Origin: an uncultured Pelagibacteraceae bacterium
GTDB lineage: Bacteria; Pseudomonadota; Alphaproteobacteria; Pelagibacterales; Pelagibacteraceae
NCBI GenBank assembly: GCA_902627735.1
Contig: CACOKI010000004.1
Location: 19,900-83,899, forward strand
Direction of reading: 5' to 3'
Length of the DNA: 64,000 bases
The number at the start of each line of letters is the position of its first letter. Within the stretch, counting starts at the first letter, position 1. This document shows positions 1 to 10,293 of this stretch, piece after piece. The notes beneath the pieces are model-generated. The model had not been told where the DNA came from and searched no databases. It saw only the letters and a program-made list of their open reading frames with translations. The translations under genes were made by a program, and so were the position numbers.

Positions 1-1
1 T

Positions 2-1684
2 TTATCTCAAAAAGGGATGATTGAATTACCAAATGAACTAGAGGGAATTACTGCTGAAATTCCTCCTCCAAAATTTAATTGTGATATTTCAACCAATGTT
101 GCAATGGTTTTATCAAAAATAAATAAGAAATCCCCAATTGAATTAGCTGAAACATTTGTCCCTTTATTAAAAAAAGATGATGATTTGATAAAACAAATAG
201 ATGTAATAAAACCTGGATTTATAAACATCAAATTTAAACCAATTTTTTGGACAAATTTTATTAAAGAAATAATTAAAAATTCAAAAACATATGGAATTAA
301 TACCAATGAAAAAAAGAATAATTATCTTATTGAATTCGTATCTGCCAATCCTACAGGTCCATTACATGTCGGCCATTGTAGAGGTGCAATTTTAGGAGAT
401 GTTATAGCAAAACTTTTATCTTTTAATAAACATAAAGTTACTAAAGAATATTATGTTAATGATTATGGTAATCAAATTATAAATTTTACTAAATCAGTTT
501 ATCTTAGAGTGAGAGAAATAAAGTTTAATGAACCATTTCCAAAAGATAATGAAGATTTATATCCAGGTGATTATCTAATCAATTTTGCAAATAATATTAT
601 TAATTCCAACAAAAATATGGATTTTGAAAATTTTGAAAAAATTTCAAATGAATTAACAGTTTTATCTACTGAGGAAGCACTAAAATTAATAAAAATGAAT
701 CTTAATAGTCTTGGTATTATTCATGATAATTTTGTAAGTGAAAAAAAACTTGTCTCAAATCAAGAAGTTCAAAAGGTAATAGATTATCTTCAAAAAAAAA
801 ATTTTGTATATAAGGGCAAAATTAAAGCACCAGCTGGTGAAGACAATGATAATTGGGTTGAAAGAGAACAATTACTTTTTAAATCAACTGATTTTGGTGA
901 TGATAAGGATAGAGCATTACAAAAATCAGATGGAGCCTGGACATACTTTGCAAGTGATGTTGCATATCATAAAAATAAATTAGATAGAAAATTTGATTAT
1001 TTGATTAATATTTTAGGAGCAGATCATGCAGGATATATAAAAAGAATTTCATCATCTGTTGAGGCTTTATCAAGCTCTAAAGTAAAACTTATTTGCAAAG
1101 TAAGTCAATTAGTTAAATTAATTAAAGATAAGAAGCCTTTTAAAATGTCTAAAAGAAAAGGTGATTACATAACTGTTGATGACTTAATTAATGAAGTTGG
1201 TAAAGATGCAACAAGATTTATAATGTTGAACAGAAGTAGTGATGCAGAGTTAGATTTCGATTTTGATAGTGTGATTGAAAAATCTAAAGATAATCCATTA
1301 TATTACGTTCAATATTGCTATGCTAGAATTTCTTCAATTTTTAGAAACCTAAATATTGATTTTACATCTAATATTGAAATTAAAGATTATAATTTTGAAT
1401 ATTCAAACGATGAAATTAATATTTTAAAAAAAATATCTGAATGGCCTAAATGTATAGATACATCTATTAACAAACTTGAACCTCATAGAATACCTGTTTA
1501 TTTGTATGAATTAGCTTCTTTATTTCATTCATACTGGAATTTAGGTAAAGATAATCCAGAAAAAAGATTTATCAACAATGAAAAAAAAATTGATAATCAA
1601 AAATTAATTTTTCTTAAAGCAATTTCAAATGTTGTTAAATCTGGTATGGATATTGTTGGTGTTTCTACACCAGAAAAAATGTAA
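2..1684 (+). CDS. argS: arginyl-tRNA synthetase (5' truncated by window edge)
   Basis: Frame is open upstream of the listed ATG (LSQKG-MIELPNE). Class I synthetase motifs: SANPTGPLHVGH (HIGH-like) and FKMSKRKG (KMSKS-like). Confidence 0.96.
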   Translation, partial: LSQKGMIELPNELEGITAEIPPPKFNCDISTNVAMVLSKINKKSPIELAETFVPLLKKDDDLIKQIDVIKPGFINIKFKPIFWTNFIKEIIKNSKTYGINTNEKKNNYLIEFVSANPTGPLHVGHCRGAILGDVIAKLLSFNKHKVTKEYYVNDYGNQIINFTKSVYLRVREIKFNEPFPKDNEDLYPGDYLINFANNIINSNKNMDFENFEKISNELTVLSTEEALKLIKMNLNSLGIIHDNFVSEKKLVSNQEVQKVIDYLQKKNFVYKGKIKAPAGEDNDNWVEREQLLFKSTDFGDDKDRALQKSDGAWTYFASDVAYHKNKLDRKFDYLINILGADHAGYIKRISSSVEALSSSKVKLICKVSQLVKLIKDKKPFKMSKRKGDYITVDDLINEVGKDATRFIMLNRSSDAELDFDFDSVIEKSKDNPLYYVQYCYARISSIFRNLNIDFTSNIEIKDYNFEYSNDEINILKKISEWPKCIDTSINKLEPHRIPVYLYELASLFHSYWNLGKDNPEKRFINNEKKIDNQKLIFLKAISNVVKSGMDIVGVSTPEKM

Positions 1685-1947
1685 TGTTAAAAGAAGTAAA
1701 ATATTTTATATATATCTTTATCATCAGTTTCTTTGTATTTTTTACTGTAAAATATTACGTTTCTGATATTAATAAAAAGAATTTTTTTAGATCTAATAAT
1801 AATATTGACGAGAAAATTAATAAGTATTCTGAAAAATTACCTGTCTTAGAGGATAATACAAAAGATATTTTAGAATATGTTGAAGATACAAATCAAAAAA
1901 AGAAGAAAAAATTTAATTTCTGGAAATTGATCGAGGTTAATGATTAA
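1684..1947 (+). CDS. short single-TM protein between argS and nagZ, possibly a truncated SPOR-family protein
   Basis: 87-aa ORF overlapping the argS stop (ATGTAATG). N-terminal TM, charged C-terminus. Assignment based on position. Confidence 0.6.
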   Translation: MLKEVKYFIYIFIISFFVFFTVKYYVSDINKKNFFRSNNNIDEKINKYSEKLPVLEDNTKDILEYVEDTNQKKKKKFNFWKLIEVND

Positions 1948-2887
1948 TCGTAGGGCATTTATCGTTGGTATTAAATCAACTAAACTTTCTAATAAAGAAA
2001 TATCTTTTTTAAAAAAGTACAAACCTTGGGGTATAATTTTATTTACACGAAATATTAAAGATATTGGTCAAACATACAAACTTACTTCATCTATTAGGAA
2101 GATATTTAAAGATAAAAAATATCCAATATTAATTGATCAAGAAGGTGGTAGAGTAAATAGATTAAAGAATATTATATCATTTAATAATTTGACTTCAGAA
2201 TTTTTTGGTGAAAAATTCATAAAAAATTTTAGAGAATTTAATTTCATATACAGTTTATTCATCGACAAAACATCTTATCTTTTAAAATCAATGGGAGTAA
2301 ACATCAACACATCTCCAGTTTTGGATTTAAGAGTTAAAGGAGCCTCAAATATAATCGGTGACAGATCCTTTTCAAAAGATCCTAAAATAGTTTCTAAAAT
2401 TGGTGACCTTTGTATTAATAATTTCAAAAAAAATGGCATTGGTACAGTTATTAAGCATATTCCAGGTCATGGTCTTGCAAAAGTAGATAGTCATAATTTT
2501 ACGCCCATAGTTAACAAAAATTTAAGCTATTTAATTAAAAAAGATTTTATACCATTTAAAAATAAAAAAACTTTTTTTGCAATGACAGCACATATTATTT
2601 TTAATAAAATTGATAATCAAAATACAGTTACCCAATCCAAAAAATTAATTAAATTGATAAGACAAAAAATAGGTTTTAAAAATATCTTAATTTCTGATGA
2701 TTTATCCATGAAAAGTCTTAAGGGCAGTTTAGAAAAAAATACAATTAAAACGTTTAAAGCAGGTTGTAATATCGTTTTACATTGCAACGGAAACTTTAAT
2801 GAAATGGAAATAGTTGGAAAAAATTCACCACTTATTGATAAATTTATTTTTAAAAAAACATCACAATTTTATGAAATTTTAAGTTAA
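1940..2887 (+). CDS. nagZ: beta-N-acetylhexosaminidase (GH3, NagZ)
   Basis: PILIDQEGGRVNRL and KHIPGHGLAKVDSHN motifs. Confidence 0.93.
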   Translation: MINRRAFIVGIKSTKLSNKEISFLKKYKPWGIILFTRNIKDIGQTYKLTSSIRKIFKDKKYPILIDQEGGRVNRLKNIISFNNLTSEFFGEKFIKNFREFNFIYSLFIDKTSYLLKSMGVNINTSPVLDLRVKGASNIIGDRSFSKDPKIVSKIGDLCINNFKKNGIGTVIKHIPGHGLAKVDSHNFTPIVNKNLSYLIKKDFIPFKNKKTFFAMTAHIIFNKIDNQNTVTQSKKLIKLIRQKIGFKNILISDDLSMKSLKGSLEKNTIKTFKAGCNIVLHCNGNFNEMEIVGKNSPLIDKFIFKKTSQFYEILS

Positions 2888-2896
2888 TATCAGTTA

Positions 2897-3637
2897 ATGA
2901 TTGCAAATGATTCATCTTTATTCAAAGTAGATGTAGATAATTACAAAGGTCCTTTGGATGTTCTGTTGGATTTGGCTAAAGCTCAAAAAGTTGATTTAGA
3001 AAAGATATCTATTACAAAACTAGCAGATCAATTTCATGAGTTTATCACAAAAGAAAAAAAGCTTAATTTAGAAATAGCATCTGAGTATCTTTTAATGGCT
3101 ACTTGGTTAGCATATTTAAAATCAAAATTATTATTACCTGGAACTCCTGAAGAAGAATTTAAAGTACAAGAAGTAGCTGAAAGATTGAAGCTTCAACTTA
3201 AAAAATTAGAATTAATTCGTTTATTATCTGAACAGATGTTAAAAAGAAAAAGACTTGGAAGAGAAATTAGAACCAGAGGGACAAAGTTAGGAACTCGTCA
3301 AATTTATAATAGTGAATTAAAAGTAAATTTATTTGAATTACTTAAAGCATACTCAACAATACTTATGACAAAAGATTTTCAAAGAATTAATATTCCAAGA
3401 TTACCAGTCTTTACTACAGAAGAAGGAATAAAAACAATTAAAGATTTTTTTGGAAAACTTTTTGATTGGAAAAAATTAGATGAATTAATACCAGCCAATT
3501 TTAAAGAAGGAAAAAAATTTAAAAGAACTGGTAAAGCAGGAATATTTGCAGGTTCACTAGAACTTGTTAAAGAAGGTAATCTAAGTATTAAACAAAAAGA
3601 TCTTTTTGAGGATATTTATATTAAAGAAAATAAATGA
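2897..3637 (+). CDS. scpA: segregation and condensation protein A
   Basis: YKGPLDVLLDLAKAQKVDLEKISI is a typical ScpA N-terminus; followed by scpB. Confidence 0.94.
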   Translation: MIANDSSLFKVDVDNYKGPLDVLLDLAKAQKVDLEKISITKLADQFHEFITKEKKLNLEIASEYLLMATWLAYLKSKLLLPGTPEEEFKVQEVAERLKLQLKKLELIRLLSEQMLKRKRLGREIRTRGTKLGTRQIYNSELKVNLFELLKAYSTILMTKDFQRINIPRLPVFTTEEGIKTIKDFFGKLFDWKKLDELIPANFKEGKKFKRTGKAGIFAGSLELVKEGNLSIKQKDLFEDIYIKENK

Positions 3638-4332
3638 TTAAAAAAAAAATAAAGAACAAGAATAATATTATTACTTTTCCGTCTAAATTGACTCAGATAG
3701 AAAAAGAAATTGAAGGAATTATTTTTGCTGCAGCTGAACCTCTAGATATTGAAACTATTTCCAACAAAGTTTCAAAAAAAACAAATATAGAAAAATCTTT
3801 AGAAAAATTACAAAATGAATATTCACAAAGAGGAATAAATCTAGTTTGTATCAAAAATAAATGGTCTTTTAGGACATCACCTAATTTATCGAGTTTAATG
3901 TCACAAGAAAAAACTGTTGAAAAAAAATTGTCAAAAGCAGCAATAGAAACATTAGCTATTATAGTTTACCACCAACCTGTTACTAGAGCTGAAATAGAAG
4001 AAATAAGAGGTGTTGCGTTTGGAACAAATACACTTGAAATATTAATGGAACTCAATTGGGTAAAACCTGGTGGTCGAAAAGATGTTCCTGGAAAACCAAT
4101 TCAATATGTAACTACTGATGATTTTTTAAGTCACTTTAATTTGCAAAAATTATCAGATTTACCTACAGTTGATGAACTGGGTGCAGCTGGACTAATAGAT
4201 AGTACAAATATAGATAATGCTATTTTTGGAACTGGTAAATTTTATAAAGAAAAACAAGACGATAAAAAAGAGGATATTTATTCAAATATTGATGAAATGT
4301 TAGGTAGCACTCTAGATAAAGAAGAAAAATAA
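3634..4332 (+). CDS. scpB: segregation and condensation protein B
   Basis: ALETLAIIVYHQPVTRAEIEEIRGV-type ScpB motif; overlaps scpA (ATGA). Confidence 0.94.
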   Translation: MIKKKIKNKNNIITFPSKLTQIEKEIEGIIFAAAEPLDIETISNKVSKKTNIEKSLEKLQNEYSQRGINLVCIKNKWSFRTSPNLSSLMSQEKTVEKKLSKAAIETLAIIVYHQPVTRAEIEEIRGVAFGTNTLEILMELNWVKPGGRKDVPGKPIQYVTTDDFLSHFNLQKLSDLPTVDELGAAGLIDSTNIDNAIFGTGKFYKEKQDDKKEDIYSNIDEMLGSTLDKEEK

Positions 4333-4404
4333 ATAATACGTCAGACTATCTAAACTACTAAAAAGTCACTTTTCATTATTACATAAAAAGGTTATAAGAA
4401 ACAT

Positions 4405-4614
4405 ATGAGCATTGGAATTTGGCAAATAGCAATAGTTGTTATACTTGTGGTATTATTATTTGGCAGGGGCAAAATATCTAGTCTAATGGGTGATGTTGCC
4501 AAAGGAATTAAAAGTTTTAAAAAAGGTATGGCATCAGATGTTACTGATGACAATGAACCTAAAAATATTTCCGAAAATAATAAAGATACAAATAATCCTA
4601 ACGATAAAGAATAA
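4405..4614 (+). CDS. tatA: Sec-independent translocase TatA
   Basis: N-terminal TM, then [24 protein letters not shown]; followed by tatB and tatC. Confidence 0.94.
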   Translation: MSIGIWQIAIVVILVVLLFGRGKISSLMGDVAKGIKSFKKGMASDVTDDNEPKNISENNKDTNNPNDKE

Positions 4615-4619
4615 ATCAC

Positions 4620-4841
4620 ATGCCTACTATTGGTTGGTTTGAGATTTTAATTGTAGTTGCAATTGCAATAGTTGTTTTGGGACCTAAAGATTTTCCAATT
4701 ATGTTAAAAAAGATTGGTTCTTGGATTGGAACTGCAAAAAGATACGTTAGCAATATTCAAAATGAGGTTTCTAATCTAGATATAGAGGAAACAGAAATAA
4801 AAGAAAAAAAAGATCCTAAAAATAAAGATAATGAAAAATGA
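4620..4841 (+). CDS. tatB: Sec-independent translocase TatB
   Basis: IGWFEILIVVAIAIVVLGPKDFP; between tatA and tatC. Confidence 0.92.
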   Translation: MPTIGWFEILIVVAIAIVVLGPKDFPIMLKKIGSWIGTAKRYVSNIQNEVSNLDIEETEIKEKKDPKNKDNEK

Positions 4842-5601
4842 TGATAAAGATACTGGTTTTGTAAGCCATTTAGCTGAATTAAGAAAAAGATTAATTCATA
4901 GTTTTATATTTCTCATACTTTTTTTTGTTGGATGTTATTTTTTTGCAGAACATATTTATGGTTTTTTAGTTGAACCATATGCTAAAGCTGTAAAGGATGA
5001 TGAAAATAATAGAAGATTAATTTTTACAGCACTACAAGAAACATTTTTGACATATTTAAAAGTATCTTTTTTCACTGCTTTTTTTGTAACTTGTCCATTT
5101 ATATTAATGCAAATTTGGAAGTTTATAGCACCAGGTCTTTATAAACATGAAAAAGTTGCAATTTTACCTTATCTAATACTAACACCAATATTATTTTTTT
5201 TAGGAGGAATGTTGGTTTATTATTTGGTTATGCCATTGGCAATAAAGTTTTTTTTATCTTTTGAAAGCACTGGAATTTCTACAAATTTACCAATCCAATT
5301 AGAAGCAAAAGTTAACGAATATCTCTCATTAGTAATGAAACTGATATTTGCTTTTGGAATAAGTTTTCAACTTCCTGTTGTCTTAAGTTTATTGGCAAGA
5401 GTTGGTGTAGTTGATTCTGAATTTTTAAAAAATAGAAGAAAATATGTTATAGTTATAATTTTTGCAGCTGCTGCATTGTTAACACCACCAGATCCCATTA
5501 CTCAAATAGGTTTAGCAATTCCTTTACTTATTCTATATGAATTATCTATATTTTCAGTAAAATTTATTGAAAATAAAAAATTAAAAGATTCAGATGCATA
5601 A
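4831..5601 (+). CDS. tatC: Sec-independent translocase TatC
   Basis: HLAELRKRLIHS motif and multi-TM topology. Confidence 0.96.
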   Translation: MKNDDKDTGFVSHLAELRKRLIHSFIFLILFFVGCYFFAEHIYGFLVEPYAKAVKDDENNRRLIFTALQETFLTYLKVSFFTAFFVTCPFILMQIWKFIAPGLYKHEKVAILPYLILTPILFFLGGMLVYYLVMPLAIKFFLSFESTGISTNLPIQLEAKVNEYLSLVMKLIFAFGISFQLPVVLSLLARVGVVDSEFLKNRRKYVIVIIFAAAALLTPPDPITQIGLAIPLLILYELSIFSVKFIENKKLKDSDA

Positions 5602-6853
5602 TTTAAAAGAAATTCGAAAAAATTATGAAAATTTTAAAAAGGCACTTCAAAAAAGATTTATTGATATTGATTTTGATGAACTCGCAAATTTAGATAAAAA
5701 TAATAGAGAACTCATTCAAAAAAAAGAAAATTTAGAAAAAGAAAAAAAAGATATATCAAAATCAAAAGATAAATCGTTATTTGAAAAATCTAAACAAATT
5801 TCTTTATCTATTGATAAAATAACTGAAGAACAAAATACAATAAAAGATAAGTTAGAAAAAATTTTATCTAAGATACCAAATATTCCTCATTCTGATGTAC
5901 CTGTTGGAAAGGATGAAAACGACAATGTTGAAGTTTCAAAATCAGGCAAAATACCCGAATTTGATTTTAAACCCTTGTCCCATTATGAATTAGGAGAAAA
6001 ATTAAAAATGTTAGATTTTGATCTTGCTACCAAAACTACTGGTAGTCGGTTTGTATTTGTAAAAAATAAATTAGCTTTATTGGAAAGAGCATTATCTAAT
6101 TTTATGTTAGATACTCATATTACTAAAAACGGATATGAAGAAATATCCCCTCCATTATTTGCTTCTGATAATACAATGTTTGGTACGGGTCAATTACCTA
6201 AATTTGAAAATGATCAATTTGAAATTAAACTTGAAAAGGGAAGTGATAGAAAGTTTTTAATTCCTACAGCCGAAGTTATATTAACAAATATGGTAAAAGA
6301 TAAGATTGTTGATAAAAAGACCCTTCCATTAAGGTTTGTTGCATCTACTCCATGTTTTAGAAAAGAAGCAGGTAGTTATGGTAAAGATACTAAAGGAATG
6401 ATCAGACAGCATCAATTTTACAAAGTAGAGTTAGTTAGTATTGTGGAAAATACAAAATGTTTAGAAGAGTTAGAGAGAATGACAAATTGTGCAACAGATA
6501 TTTTAGATCTTTTAGAATTACCTTATAGAAAAATGATATTATGTAGTGGCGATATGGGTTTTAGTGCAGAAAAAACTTATGATATAGAGGTATGGCTACC
6601 ATCAGAAAATAGGTATAGAGAAATTTCTTCTTGCTCCTCATGTTCAACATTTCAGGGTGTCAGAATGAAATCAAGATATAAAGATGAAAACAAAGAAACA
6701 TTATTCGTTGGAACTTTAAATGGAAGTGGTTTGGCTATCGGAAGGACACTGATTGCTATTTTAGAAAATTATCAAGAAAAAGATGGTTCAATTAATATTC
6801 CAAAAGTTTTAAGACCTTATATGAATAATTTAGAAAAAATCACTCTCAATTAA
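5594..6853 (+). CDS. serS: seryl-tRNA synthetase
   Basis: Coiled-coil N-terminus; class II motifs (FRKEAGSYGKDTKGMIRQHQFYKVE, GSGLAIGRTLIAILENYQ). Confidence 0.97.
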   Translation: MHNLKEIRKNYENFKKALQKRFIDIDFDELANLDKNNRELIQKKENLEKEKKDISKSKDKSLFEKSKQISLSIDKITEEQNTIKDKLEKILSKIPNIPHSDVPVGKDENDNVEVSKSGKIPEFDFKPLSHYELGEKLKMLDFDLATKTTGSRFVFVKNKLALLERALSNFMLDTHITKNGYEEISPPLFASDNTMFGTGQLPKFENDQFEIKLEKGSDRKFLIPTAEVILTNMVKDKIVDKKTLPLRFVASTPCFRKEAGSYGKDTKGMIRQHQFYKVELVSIVENTKCLEELERMTNCATDILDLLELPYRKMILCSGDMGFSAEKTYDIEVWLPSENRYREISSCSSCSTFQGVRMKSRYKDENKETLFVGTLNGSGLAIGRTLIAILENYQEKDGSINIPKVLRPYMNNLEKITLN

Positions 6854-6907
6854 AGTTGTTTTAATCTTATAGATGGTATAAATATTCATCATTAATTAAG
6901 GAGTTTT

Positions 6908-7195
6908 ATGGAAAGTTCAGGAATAGGTCAATTTATACCACTAATATTAATATTTGTTATTTTCTATTTTTTCTTGATAAGGCCACAACAAAAAAAAGTA
7001 AAAGAACATAAAGCTATGGTCGAAAGTTTGAAAAAGGGAGACAAAATTGTAACTTCAGGCGGTATAACTGGAACAATTACAAGAGTTGTTGATAATGACA
7101 AAATTGAAGTTGAAATAGCTGATAACGTTACAGTTGAAGTTATTAGAGGCACAGGTGTTCAAAGCCTAATGAATTCTCAAGAAGTTAAGAAATAA
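6908..7195 (+). CDS. yajC: preprotein translocase subunit YajC
   Basis: FFLIRPQQKKVKEHKAMVESLKKGDKIVTSGGI; upstream of secD; SD aaggag. Confidence 0.95.
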   Translation: MESSGIGQFIPLILIFVIFYFFLIRPQQKKVKEHKAMVESLKKGDKIVTSGGITGTITRVVDNDKIEVEIADNVTVEVIRGTGVQSLMNSQEVKK

Positions 7196-7212
7196 TTTTC
7201 ATAGAAAATAAA

Positions 7213-8766
7213 GTGCTTTATTTTTCAAAATTAAGATTAATTTCTGTCACGATAGTTTCTATATTTTTTATTTTTATTTCATTTTCTAACTTTTTTAATT
7301 TTGAGAATAATTTCCTAAATAAAAAGATAAATCTTGGATTAGATTTACAAGGTGGATCATATCTTTTATTAGAAATCGATAATGACCCTGTAATTGAACA
7401 AAAACTTCAAAATTTAACTGTTACAATAAGAAATCATTTTAAAAAAAAAGATATTAGAATAAAAGATCTAAAACTTTCTGATCAGAAACTGTCATTTTCT
7501 GTTGATCAAAAGTTCAAACAAATAGTTTTAGATGATTTTAATTCAAAAGAAAGTGATTTTAATCCGTACTATCAAAGATTTAAATCTCATCAACTAGACA
7601 TATTAGACGAAGGAAATTATTTTACCGTAAACTATTCTCGTCAAGGTATTGTTGAAATTAAAACTTCCTCACAGGATCAAGCATTAGAAATTGTCCGAAG
7701 AAGAATTGATGAAATAGGTACAAATGAACCAAACATTCTTAAGAGAGGAAATGATAGAATTTTAGTTGAACTTCCAGGATTAGATGATCCTATGAGAATT
7801 AAATCATTACTTGGAAAAACAGCTAATCTTACTTTCAGATTTGTAACAAATAATGAAAACGACTCTTTTGGTACTGAAAAATTAGAACATGAAGATAGTG
7901 ATGAAGAATCTATGGTCAGTAAAAGAATAATAATGAGTGGTGAAAATCTTCTTGATGCTCAACCAAGAATGGATAATGAAACAAATGAAACCGTTGTCTC
8001 TTTTACTTTAGATAGGGTTGGAGCTAAAAGATTTGGTAAGGCAACATCTACAGGTATAGGAAAACAATTAGCAATAGTTTTGGATGGTAAAATTATAAGT
8101 GCACCAGTAATTAGAGATACTATAGCAAGTGGATCTGGACAAATAAGTGGAGGCTTTACTTTTCAATCTGCAACTGATCTTGCTTTATTGTTAAGATCAG
8201 GAGCACTCCCAGCTCCATTGAATATAATTGAAGAAAGAACAGTTGGACCTGATTTAGGTCAAGACTCAATAGAAGCTGGAGTAATTGCTTTAATTATAGG
8301 TTTCATTCTGGTGATTTTATTTATTTTAGTAAAGTATAAAATATTTGGCTTAATAACTAATGTGGCCTTAATTATAAATTTATTTCTATTAGTTGGAATT
8401 TTGACACTTTTTGAGGCAACTTTAACATTACCTGGAATAGCTGGAATAATTTTAACGGTAGGAATGGCAGTAGATGCAAATGTTTTAATTTTTGAGAGAA
8501 TTAAAGAAGAATTAAAAAATGAAAAAAATAATTTAATTGCATTTGATAGTGGTTACACTAAATCAAAAACAGCTATACTCGATGCAAATATAACAACTTT
8601 GTTGGCTGCAATAATTCTATTTTTCATGGGATCAGGGCCAATTAAAGGGTTTTCTTTAACTTTAGCAACTGGAATTTTTACAACTCTTTTTTCTGTATAT
8701 TTTATAGCCAGGTTATTAACCGTATTATATGTGTTTAAAAATAAAGAAAAAGAAAGACTTATCTAA
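7213..8766 (+). CDS. secD: protein translocase subunit SecD
   Basis: NLGLDLQGGSYLLLEID, GMAVDANVLIFERIKEE; GTG start. Confidence 0.96.
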   Translation: MLYFSKLRLISVTIVSIFFIFISFSNFFNFENNFLNKKINLGLDLQGGSYLLLEIDNDPVIEQKLQNLTVTIRNHFKKKDIRIKDLKLSDQKLSFSVDQKFKQIVLDDFNSKESDFNPYYQRFKSHQLDILDEGNYFTVNYSRQGIVEIKTSSQDQALEIVRRRIDEIGTNEPNILKRGNDRILVELPGLDDPMRIKSLLGKTANLTFRFVTNNENDSFGTEKLEHEDSDEESMVSKRIIMSGENLLDAQPRMDNETNETVVSFTLDRVGAKRFGKATSTGIGKQLAIVLDGKIISAPVIRDTIASGSGQISGGFTFQSATDLALLLRSGALPAPLNIIEERTVGPDLGQDSIEAGVIALIIGFILVILFILVKYKIFGLITNVALIINLFLLVGILTLFEATLTLPGIAGIILTVGMAVDANVLIFERIKEELKNEKNNLIAFDSGYTKSKTAILDANITTLLAAIILFFMGSGPIKGFSLTLATGIFTTLFSVYFIARLLTVLYVFKNKEKERLI

Positions 8767-9654
8767 ATGATAGCATTCAATAAATATTACAATCAATTCA
8801 ATATTTTATCTGTATTACTTGTTGTAACTTCTTTATTTTTTTTAGTTTTTAAAGGACTAAATTTTGGAATTGATTTTAAGGGAGGGACATTAATAGAACT
8901 TAGATCAAGTGATGACAAAATAAATGTTGCATCGCTTAGAGATAATCTTAATCAAATGGATCTTGGCGATGTATCGGTAAAAAATTTTGGAAATGAAAAA
9001 GATTTTTTAATAAAATTTGAGAATAATAGTAATAAAAATATAATTGAAGAAATAAAAGTAAATCTTGATAAATCATTTGGGAATAATTTTAATTTTAGAA
9101 GGGTGGAAAATGTAGGTCCAAAAGTTAGTTCAGAATTATTAAAATCTGGTGTAATAGCTATTTCAGTAGCATTATTATTAATGCTTATCTACATTTGGAT
9201 CAGATTTGAATGGCAATTTAGTTTAGGTGCTATTTTTGCATTATTTCATGATGTTATTGTGACTTTAGGACTGTTCTCTTTATTAAGTTTAGAAATAAAT
9301 TTATCTATTATTGCAGCAGTATTAACAATCGTAGGTTATTCAATGAATGATACGGTTGTTATTTTTGATAGAGTTAGAGAGAATTTAAGAAAATATTCTG
9401 ATATTAAAATTTTTGAATTAACAAACATTTCAATTAATGAAACATTATCAAGAACTTTGATAACTTCTATAACAACTTTATTAGCTTTATTGTCAATTTT
9501 TTTCTTTGGTGGTGAAATTTTAAAAGGTTTTTCACTTGCTATGATTTTTGGTGTAATTTTTGGAACTTATTCTTCAATATACATTGCTAATACAGTTCTT
9601 GTTAGATTGAACGTATCTCAAAAGACAATTCTGAAAGAGGACGACAAAAATTAG
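8767..9654 (+). CDS. secF: protein translocase subunit SecF
   Basis: FGIDFKGGTLIELR and SMNDTVVIFDRVREN. Confidence 0.96.
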   Translation: MIAFNKYYNQFNILSVLLVVTSLFFLVFKGLNFGIDFKGGTLIELRSSDDKINVASLRDNLNQMDLGDVSVKNFGNEKDFLIKFENNSNKNIIEEIKVNLDKSFGNNFNFRRVENVGPKVSSELLKSGVIAISVALLLMLIYIWIRFEWQFSLGAIFALFHDVIVTLGLFSLLSLEINLSIIAAVLTIVGYSMNDTVVIFDRVRENLRKYSDIKIFELTNISINETLSRTLITSITTLLALLSIFFFGGEILKGFSLAMIFGVIFGTYSSIYIANTVLVRLNVSQKTILKEDDKN

Positions 9655-10253
9655 TATAAATTTTGAGAAACAACCATTGCCAATAACATTGGTAACGACA
9701 GCAATGTGTTTGTTCTTGAAAAAAGCATAGCAATTTTAGCTGATTTAGCTTTAGTTTCAGGATCACATTCTACCATACCTAAAGCTCTTTTTTGGTTCGG
9801 CCATATTACAAACCAAACATTAAAAGCCATAATAACTCCTAGCCACATCCCTATACCAATAGCTGTATGTTTTGGTACGCCACTACCTATACTTAGAGTC
9901 ATAGCATCATGCAAATATCCATTTAAAGAAGCTAAAATTAATCCTGAAAAAATCGTTAGAGCAGCACCCCATCTAAAATAAAATAATGCCGCTGGTGCTA
10001 TAACTTTTCCTATAGCAGGCTTTTGTTCATCTGGAATTTTAGGCATATTTGGAATTTGAACAAAATTAAAATACCAAAGTAAACCAATCCACATTATTCC
10101 AACAATAACATGTACATACCTTGTTGTGGTACTCCAAAAAATTCTATCAAAAGCAAACCCATCATTTTGATAAAATAATCCTAGAAATAAAATTATAGCC
10201 AATGCTAAAGATGCATGTATTGTTTTTGATAAAGATGATAAAAAATTACTCAT
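9651..10253 (-). CDS. multi-TM membrane protein, PuuD/urate-hydroxylase membrane-domain-like
   Basis: RYVHVIVGIMWIGLLWYFNF and FRWGAALTIFSGLIL resemble the membrane domain of PuuD-type proteins; no cytochrome c domain. Confidence 0.6.
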   Translation of the reverse strand: MSNFLSSLSKTIHASLALAIILFLGLFYQNDGFAFDRIFWSTTTRYVHVIVGIMWIGLLWYFNFVQIPNMPKIPDEQKPAIGKVIAPAALFYFRWGAALTIFSGLILASLNGYLHDAMTLSIGSGVPKHTAIGIGMWLGVIMAFNVWFVIWPNQKRALGMVECDPETKAKSAKIAMLFSRTNTLLSLPMLLAMVVSQNLY

Positions 10254-10293
10254 TTTAAAAATATATACTAATTTTCTTTAATTTTAAAAATTT

